From Isoetes taiwanensis (Eukaryota > Streptophyta > Lycopodiopsida > Isoetales > Isoetaceae), in assembly GCA_021234155.1 (NCBI GenBank), contig JAJEKV010000131.1, forward strand, positions 496,001 to 560,000: a stretch of DNA of 64,000 bases, read 5' to 3'. Of this stretch, positions 55,903 through 64,000 are shown piece after piece. Under the pieces are notes generated by a model. It did no database searches, was not told the origin of the DNA, and worked only from the letters and a program-made list of their open reading frames with translations. Position 1 is the first letter of the stretch, and every line of letters begins with the position of its first letter. The translations under genes and the position numbers were made by a program.

Positions 55903-58340
55903 GAAGGGGAGACTGTAACAGTCCTGGCCACTTGATGGGTTAATATACATATTTATGTATGTATATACATATTCATGGCATGTATACAGCATGAGACCAG
56001 GGTTTTGTCTCTTTGGAGAAAGTATTGTTGCAGAGCATGAAGGTAGGGAGCAATTCTGGGCAGTTTTAGAACCCGATTTTTGAAGCATCATATCTCGGCG
56101 ACCCGAGATCCTTTTTAGGTGATTTTTCTTTTGCTGGAAAGATCTTTAAGTTAGCTTTCCAGAATGGGTCTGATCGGGCCGAAACTCATCCGTATGAAAA
56201 AGTTATGACAGAAACTGTGATGCTGGGTCAGAATTGATCGCACTATGTATGTTCTTCTCAAATTGCTTTGATTCTTGGAGTTAGAAGACGATCTTTGGAG
56301 GCGCAATCAATTGCAAGGGGTCCAGAGGTCTATCCGCTAAGAAATTCTAAGGTGGGGTTTTTTGAGTTAATTTGAGATTTGATATGGACTCATGGTTAGA
56401 TTTATGATGATTTGTTAAGAGGGTTATGGCTATGTATTTCCAAGGAACTATGGCGCAAAAAAACCCGTGAGGTAAGAAATCATAGTTGCTTCTATGCCTA
56501 AATTTGTTCATGCTTTGATAAGATATTTGGGTGCTTATGTGTTGATGTGAACATAGAAATTCAAAAAATGATTGTTTAGGCTTTGCTTGCGAGATGGCAT
56601 GGGATCTAATTGAGAAAAGTCAATTGATGCATGTGGATTCTTTTAAGCATTTGGGCATAGCTAGAATGGTCGATTTGCATTGGACTTCTTCAAAAGATAG
56701 AGATTGATGCTGCCTCGGAGGGGGTATAGAGGCCTTTTGCCGAGATTTGCAAGCCTAAGCTAGTCTAGTTGAAGAGAAGTCGAGAGGGATATGATGTATT
56801 GTATATAAAAGGACCGATTCAATGGTAAGGGGCATTTCGGCCCCATCGGGGATATCATGGAAGGATTTTGGAGCTATCCGGATGGGTTTGATTCACGTGA
56901 AAGCATGCCAAAACAGCCGGGAAGTGTGGATTTGGGCATGGAAAGTCCCGACCGGATGTGCAACTCGGATATAGTAAGATCGGGCTGGAATACGAGGTGT
57001 TGTGGCTATTCGGTCTTCTAACTTGTTGGTTTTTCTTTTCTTGTCTCGTTTGTGATATATGCATGTTGTTAACAAAATTGGTAATTGGTAATGATATAAT
57101 AATAGGTAAAGATAGAAGCCAAAGGGGAACAATGGAAGTGTAAGGGCTATGGTATGAATATAGATTAGCCAAGAGAGTAGCTTGCAGGAGATCTAGAGAT
57201 CCGAGTGGTAACGTGAAACTTAAATAATTCTAAGAACATGAGACATGGATATTTTGGCTCCTCGCAGAGGTGGAGCCATAGTTCTAATCATTTGACGTTT
57301 GATATAAGCAGGTGGTCATGAGTCGATGTGGATTTGTAATCCTAATGAGTTCCACCTAGATGCACTAATAATCCTTAGCTATAGAAAAGAGGGTTTTAAT
57401 TGGAATATTAAAAACCTTAACTAATTGGAGATAAATAAATGGTGGAACCTTAGATATCAAATGAAGTTGGGCCGAGAGCAATATGAGGCATATGTGGGTG
57501 TCTAGATGAGGCTATGGCATGGAGCACATATTCTAAGTGTACACCGTAGTTTTCAAGTTATTGCACTATACTTTGTCAAAGGCATCATAGCTAATAGATT
57601 ATCCTCGTGGAGAATGGTTTTGAGGTAAGGTTTGCATTGTGTGGATTGTTAGTATATCTTTCCTTGTTGTAGCTACATCAAGGATAGTTAGGCTTATGGC
57701 TTCCTCGACGGTTGGATTGGCGATCGGATCTTCATCAAGAACCTAGCTACTTCAACTTGGGTTGTATAGACAACATCAGCAAAAGATAATCTAGGCACAT
57801 GATAGTAAACATTCTAATGAACTTCACATGTTATGGTCTTGCATTGTCCCACTCGTTGATCTTGATCTTTGGTATGTACTTGAACCTCCTGGGTCGGACT
57901 TCTAGGTTCGGTGGGCCTAGGTTGCTTCTACGCATGCTTATGTTCATCTGTGGATTCTCTGCGGGTTATTGTGCTCGCGGACAACGGGCGCTAGCTCTCC
58001 CGGGCTCGGATTGCTACGCCACCAACTCTTGTGAACTCCCATGGTAAGAGGTCCTCCCAAATACAGACGGGGCGGGAGGGTATGCGACACGAGGTTCACC
58101 CCACCAACTCCTCCCCGCCAATCCGGGGTTCTAATGTGAGCTGGTCAAGCATTTCTCTCGCAATGGGCCTCGCATGTAGGTCAGGTCGAGCTACCCATTG
58201 TCCCGAGCTATATTTCCGATGTTTTGTTATTCGATATGTTCTTTGCTTTTGTTGCTCGTGAGGTTGGTATTTACTTGATTATGTTGTCATTGTCTTAGCA
58301 CTGCATCATGTAGGATTTTCCTCCGGGCCCGTGGTTTGTG
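55903..58340 (+). mobile_element. LTR-like sequence starting at a polypurine tract
   Basis: AGAAGGGGAGAC (55,903-55,914) is followed directly by TGTAACAGTCCTGG, the arrangement of a polypurine tract and 3' LTR start. Downstream text (GGCGACCCGAGATCC, repeated rRNA-free leader-like segments, and a GC-rich block at 57,880-58,200) contains no ORF that I recognise. The right end of the LTR is not found; 58,340 is arbitrary. Confidence 0.4.
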
Positions 58341-61290
58341 CTTATCCAAGATTTCTAGAGTATTTCCATGCATGCAAAGGGGAAACCGTGGATCCCCACT
58401 TAGTCACGGTGGACTAACCCCAAAGGAGTGTATGTGCAAGGAATGAGCAAGGCGATGGCACCAAAGATGATTGTGGGCTCATGGATGAGCTTAGAAGCTT
58501 CTAGGGTTGAGTTGCTAATGTGGATGTCAGAATTATTGAGAATATGAATTTTGAATGTTAATATTGTATGATTATATTGAGACCATAGACCATTGAGTTT
58601 TGAGTATGCTATTTCAACTGCAATCTTCACCCTTTTCACCATAGCTCATTGAGTTTTGAGTATGCTATTTCATTGCAAACTCACCTCTTCATTGCCATTC
58701 CATTGTTTGTCACACCCTAAAAAATCATGAGTGTTTTTCTATTATATAAAGGATATAATGAGCATATTAGTGATGCAAATGATGATGACATAAATTATTT
58801 GGTGAAGGTGCTTATATGTGGGTCAAAAAAACTGGTAGGTCAATAAAAAGTTACATTTCAATTTTTGTCACACCAAACTTTAAAGAAAAATCCCGATATT
58901 CCAGGGTCAACTGAATACACATTTACTTTATTTAAAGCAAAACTATATTCCGTAATTTTAGTGAATAGGAGGTATTCAAAAATACACGTATTTTGATTAA
59001 CAAGTTGCCCACATATTGAAGTTAAGGCCCAATTTACTTGTGCCACTCCTTGGACGCTGCTTCCAACGTAAAGACCTTTGTCCACAACTTTTGCACAAAT
59101 TTCTAGCAACCCATGTTTGTAAAGCCCCAGATTTCTCTAGATGGTTATGGTCATCTCCTTTTTGGTAATTTGATCCCTTTCTTCTTGTCCATTTTTGTTT
59201 CAACTTCCCCTTTCAAACATATTGAAAATTTCGGTCCGAGAGTTCCCACATCTGCACTTGCAAACGAAAGGTTGTTAGTGTGAGACAAGGAAAATTAAAC
59301 AATAAAGATTATTCCGGACCTTACCCTGCCGTCTCTAAAAGCAAGTTGGAGCCAGTTGTCATGGCCTATTAGTGATCGCCTTTGTTGGCCTTTTTGTTGG
59401 CTCCATCGTGACGTAAGGCAACATTCAAGAGCATGTGCCTCCTTCAACTCCAAAAGTTGACCGCTTTAAGGTCATCGCCATATTTTTCTTTGAAGATTAC
59501 ATACTCTTTGTACATAAATCTTTATATTTTCAACGAAGCTCATTTTGTTTGTACTCGTTGTCAACATTGTGCATGTTAGCAACGATTTTTGCTTCTTCAT
59601 CTATGAAGTCCCCGTCAACACCACAGAGGACTGAGGGGTTCCTCGGGTTATTCTTTTCCTTGTACATTGCCTCCTTGCCTTGAAGCTATAATTACCTCGC
59701 AAAACATGATGCATATAATTGTTCCCAGATTTTCTCTATCATACTTTTTGGCTCTCAGGTAATCGCTCGTCATTCACAAGAATCCACTATTGAGCTACAT
59801 GAGCATTGAGTTGTTCGTATCCTGCCCTTCGTGTTCCTTAAATGGTCAGCATAATTTTTGAAAATGAAGTAAGTCTCTCACCAGCTTCATTGTTTGGTGG
59901 CAACCCCATTGAAAGTCCGTGATTTAATGAAATTGTGCTTATTTGTGGTTAATGTGCTCTTTCAAAGGAAATTTAGATCCGTGGTGTATGTTGCTCAGAT
60001 CTTTTGGTTTAGACCATTGATTTGTGGTCTTTTCAAGAAAATTTAGATCCTGGGCATTTTGCTCGTGTGCTTGGCAATTTAGGTTACTTGAACTTGTGAT
60101 TCGATGTGGCTAAAAGTCATTGTGTTGAAGGACACGTGGCTCCTTGATGGTGCCTTGGCAAACGTTTTCATTTCAGCGGTGGATAAGGACCTATATTAAT
60201 TGATTCTTTTACGGACGCTTCAATTGCTAGACTCACCGAATAGTGATTCCGCATCGATTCCAACCATTGTACCCATTCAAGATGACCCATCCCGGAAATA
60301 TAGGTCACGATGTTGGCCTTTTTATCATTTGACCACAATCAATGATTTGATAATATGTTAGGATAGCTACTTTCTTGCATGCATTTGTTTATATATGGTC
60401 CATCTTGCAATTATATGGTTTGTCTTATGATGTTATATAGTTTCAAAACAGGTTTGGTTCTTTTCTCAATGTTGTTTTCACTTATCTCATCTCAAAGTTG
60501 ATACATGTGAAGACCGATGATAAGAAAAACCCAATAACAAGTAACTTCTCGAATTCACTGCTAAAGACATAACCCCTTATAACACGTCCACTATGTAGTC
60601 ACAACCAAGTTGTTAAAGAGGTCGCCACGATAAATTTCTTGTAAAGATAAATAGTTCGGCTTTGAGCTTTTTCTTTGAAATAAAACATGAGAAAACATGA
60701 GCTTTACTTCAAAAACGTATTTTGAATTATACTTTATGTTCAAGTTTACATGCTCCCATTTGGACATAATGGACATATAATGTCAAAGTGAATCTATCTT
60801 TTGGTAATATGGTTTTGAAGTACTTCGATGTTATTAACTTGATCATCAAGAAGAAATTGCTCTCATTTTAAGCAAAAATAAGGAAACCGGAAGAAATTTC
60901 CTTTGAAATAAAAATAAGAAAAATAAAAGATTCTATTATCACTACCATTTCTTCAGTTGATGGCTCGAGAGCGATAAAGTCGTCTCTGAATAAAGCTGAA
61001 AATGCCGCCTTATTTCCATGGCGCTAAAGAAAAGGTCATGAGATCTGTACTAGCAGATTATCACAAAGAAATTGGAATTCTATTTCGATTTAGCATTGTG
61101 CATGCTAGCTAGTAAATTACACGGTGTGTGAAACTTGTACCTATAAAGAGAGTTAAATTATATCTCTCTGCATTCTTTCACTGGCTAGATTAAGACAACA
61201 CACTACCAGCTCTAGGTCAACCCCATGCTTACATGGAGTCCACAGCGCTACATACCTACAAACTCGTTTCACTGAAAAAGCATAGATTGA
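58341..61290. other. Gene-free stretch
   Basis: GAGTTTTGAGTATGCTATTTCA is duplicated at 58,591 and 58,650. Minus-strand frames at 59,203-58,858 have protein-like text (LQTWVARNLCKSCGQRSL) but no recognised family and break frame. A TTTTCAAG/AAATTTAGATCC phrase is repeated at about 59,965 and 60,035. Confidence 0.3.
60622..60641 (+). mobile_element. Helitron-type 3' terminus, copy 4 (damaged)
   Basis: GTCGCCACGATAAATTTCTT then G at 60,641 and a following T. Only the right arm of the GC hairpin remains. Same terminal wording as copies 1-3. Confidence 0.5.
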
Positions 61291-62280
61291 TATTGTCAAT
61301 TCGCATAGGTGCGCATCGCCTCACAATTGAGACATGCAGATGAGCTCGAGAGGCACTCAAGGATAGATTCTGTCTGTGTTGCCATCAGGGCGCCATTGAA
61401 GACGAATGTCATACATTGCAGTGTCCATCATTCACACATTTGAGCCTGCTATGCTGAGTTGATTCTGCCTAACTAGCCGCTTCATGCGCTGCACACGGCT
61501 TCAATGGGTTTGCTAGACTCTTTTCTTCAAGACATCATGGATACAGGCACTCAGTTATGTCCTCAAACACGACACTGAGACTAAAATGTATCATAGTGTA
61601 TCATTGTGCGCCTCTCAAGATACCTATTGTCACTTAGGTTTTTCCCTCGAAAGCCCCTTCAAAACGGGAGGGTAGCAAGGGGGTTCACATATGTATTCCA
61701 TATAAAAAGGGTGCATGGGAGGAAGGGGTTTTTTTGGGTTTCAAAATGTATGTATGCTTAAAAGACCATGTACATTTTGAGCTTGGACATGGCATATAGT
61801 TACGAGAGGGGGACCTTGACATCTTACTTCTAGCAAAAGTAATGTTACAATGAAGCATTTGTTTTGTATGGTAGTCTAGCTAAGTTTATTATAAATCCCA
61901 AATAAAATTTGCATAAACCTTTGTTCTTAAGGGCAAAATCAAGTTCAACTTGTCAATATTGTCAATATGACTTCAGCTCTTACTTCTACTAATGTTTCCT
62001 CATTTTGCAAATGAAGTAAATGTGTTAGAGGGTACAATAGATGAATAAACTACTCAATATAAGTTATGGTTAAGGGTAGGATAAGTTAAGATCAAACTGG
62101 TGTAAAAGTAAGGAATAAAGTATTCCAGCCTTTTAAGAGCACAAGACTACATACAAAGGGGTTTCATGGATGGCAACCAAAGGATGAGGTGAAGCCTACG
62201 CTTGTTGTATCCTTTAAGTCGGGTCCCATAGGCCATTTATTCTTTGGCGAACGATAAAAATCAATTCAATTCAAGTCTTA
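61290..62280 (+). mobile_element. 5'-truncated GC-rich-family LINE, 3' part
   Basis: At 61,366-61,443 a frame reads RFCLCCHQGAIEDECHTLQC, matching the ORF2 C-terminus of the other copies. At 61,640-61,675 GGTTTTTCCCTCGAAAGCCC is the degraded 3' UTR hairpin. GGGTCCCATAGGCC and a TCAAT-type tail lie at 62,220-62,278. About 500 bp between hairpin and tail (61,700-62,215) is extra compared with other copies and may be a later insertion. Confidence 0.65.
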
Positions 62281-63640
62281 TTCAAATACTTTGTTGTTTC
62301 AACAACAACGATCCTCCCGCTTGTGTTGACAAAATTTGCCTAACTAAGATCACATGACTCACTACCTAAACCCACAATCTTCAAATACCCAAAGTCCTTA
62401 AATTTTGCTTGCTCAACTAATACCAATTGTTCAACCTCTTTCTGTCATCAACCCAATCAACGTTTTATCCTTACCCTAAACCAATCAGCTTCCAGACTTT
62501 TGTGGAAGGGCTGGTTGACATTGTCATGTCACAGTTTTTTGTGTGTGTCAATTTGTGAGTTTTAACTATTCTAGGGAAAGAGAAGGAAACGAACCTAGGC
62601 AATGTTTGATAGCATGGCAAAGGCGATGGTGGAGGTCTATATTATGCTCTAGATCTGTCTCAAATCAATATGATGCTTGCATAGATTTCAAACTCAAGAT
62701 CATCTAGTGCTCGATATGTCTATATTTTGCTTCTTGCATACAACAAAGGTGTAGCCAGAAGCATGGCTATGGCAAAGAGCCTTTTTCTTGATGACATCTT
62801 CGAGTGCTTTAACCCATAAATTCTACCCAATTCTAAGATCAAATATTTAATAAACTACACAATTCTAAGTTAGATCAAAGATTTTACTTTTGTTAACTTC
62901 CTTTTTGCCTAAAAACCCAAGGGTAACCCATTGTCGCTAGCTTAGCATCTTGTTTTGTTCCATCACTTCCTTCTTTGGCATTTTGCTTGTTTTTCTCTGA
63001 CATCATAGTCTTTTCATCCCAATTTGTTTCATAGTCTTTTCATCCCAATTTGTTGCATATCTGCAGCAGATTGAATCCATGTGTGCAGCAGATGGCCTGT
63101 GTCTCATTCTCGCATGTTGTATGTACGGAATATATATAGAACAATTTCAAATGGTTGATAGCCCTGCATATTTTGTGTGTATATGCCAAAATGCTTAGTA
63201 AGATGAAGCATCGACTTCTAAATCTTTAAAGCATTATACAAGAGAACGGGTATTGCTCTTTTCTTTATCAAATATTTTTACTACAAGTAGCAGTTTATAT
63301 TTGAACTCTGCTAGATGAAACGATCCTGAACTCTGTCCAACCATCAGTAAACATGCCATATATGTATGCCAATTCTATAAGTAAGACTACATATGGGCAA
63401 GACTTTGTCTGTTTTATTTACCCATTAATAAGATGATTATGGTATTTACAAGAACCTCACAAAGTCACACGAATATATAATGGCTAGCAACCTCTCCCCT
63501 GACATTTCAATTAGACCCAGCACTAGCTGCATCCTCTTTCATCCACTGTTAGCCAATCATTGGACACTACTCGCTCTGAAAACCTTACTGCAGCATTGGT
63601 ATGTTCCTGAGGAGCAGCTCCAGAGGATCCAGCAAGCACT
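62281..63640. other. Gene-free AT-rich stretch
   Basis: CATAGTCTTTTCATCCCAATTTGTT is tandemly duplicated at 63,004 and 63,029. No coding evidence on either strand. Confidence 0.35.
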
Positions 63641-63665
63641 TCTCCCCTGTGAGGAATGAGTTAAT

Positions 63666-64000
63666 TTACCCATCCCTGAGGTTTCTTTTGGAACCTTGTC
63701 TACAGTTCCCATGATTTTCGACCTCTTCATCTTCCAGGTCACTGAACGATACGCCTCATCTTCATTTCCAACCAATGGGAAACTTACCGTCTAATCGCCA
63801 TCAGATGGCTCATCCTCTAACCACTCATCTACCTCTGCATCGCCTTCAGAACTGCAAACTTTTTCTTTTCTGCAGTGTTGCTCAAATCAATGACCATGGA
63901 TTCTACCCCTGAATAACATCAGATGTTGATTTTGATCTTCAGCAGGCTTAAATGTTGTTGATAATGTGGATGCATTAGACATGCTGAAGTGGTCCTCAGG
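63666..64000 (-). pseudogene. C-terminal fragment resembling plant BSD-domain proteins
   Basis: On the minus strand, SSEGDAEVDEWLEDEPSDG (about 63,855-63,795) is followed by GNEDE and, one base out of frame, VSFSDLEDEEVENHG (about 63,753-63,710), ending at TAA 63,668-63,666. Acidic tails pairing DVDEWLEE-like and VSFSDLEDD-like motifs occur at the end of plant BSD-domain proteins, which are thought to act with the transcription machinery. The upstream piece (PEDHFSMSNAS) runs off the window. The single-base frame break suggests a pseudogene. The BSD domain itself is not visible, so the assignment is tentative. Confidence 0.35.

Overview
This window looks like nuclear DNA of a land plant, most likely a seed-free one such as a fern. 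The assignment rests on plant-type single genes with ordinary GT-AG introns: a polyprenol reductase, a CASP-like membrane protein, the tiny import subunit TOM6, and broken copies of a plant MYND-type ubiquitin protease and an alkaline/neutral invertase. These sit among dense, mostly decayed transposons. The exact lineage is inferred from the overall mix and not proved by any one feature.

Layout. 1-1632: complete six-exon polyprenol reductase (+). 2-13.4 kb: SINE-like and solo-LTR-like repeats, an L1-type LINE tail, a frameshifted unknown ORF, a small ORF whose start copies the histone H3 tail, an inverted-repeat element and an unrecognised broken multi-exon gene (-). 13.5-19.1 kb: a GC-rich, heavily broken LINE with 5' monomers, endonuclease, reverse transcriptase (YVDD), a folded 3' UTR and a CTTC tail. 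20.5-21.2 kb: intact CASP-like gene. 23.6-28.1 kb: ubiquitin-protease and invertase pseudogenes, each followed downstream by a Helitron-type 3' terminus. 28.3-30.2 kb: a nearly intact Replitron-like HUH endonuclease (-). 31.5-32.7 kb: Gag/protease remnant of an LTR element.

34,374-46,079: a complete LTR retrotransposon with a 5-bp target duplication, tRNA-iMet primer site and polypurine tract. I find no recognisable reverse transcriptase or integrase in it. It carries a histone H3-derived chimeric gene behind a TATA box, followed by a possibly H2A-like ORF. Three copies of a long conserved hairpin lie around the H3 gene, and two copies of a second hairpin lie near the 3' end. This is the most unusual object in the window.

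46-64 kb: the LINE tail that received the LTR element, an intact TOM6 gene with telo-boxes, a long inverted repeat, two more Helitron 3' ends, two LINE tails, a broken amino-methyltransferase gene (-), an LTR start, and a broken fragment resembling the C-terminus of plant BSD-domain proteins at the right edge.

The three intact host genes (polyprenol reductase, CASPL, TOM6) are unrelated in function and form no operon. The common themes are gene-fragment capture by mobile DNA and, speculatively, imitation of histone sequences by mobile DNA.
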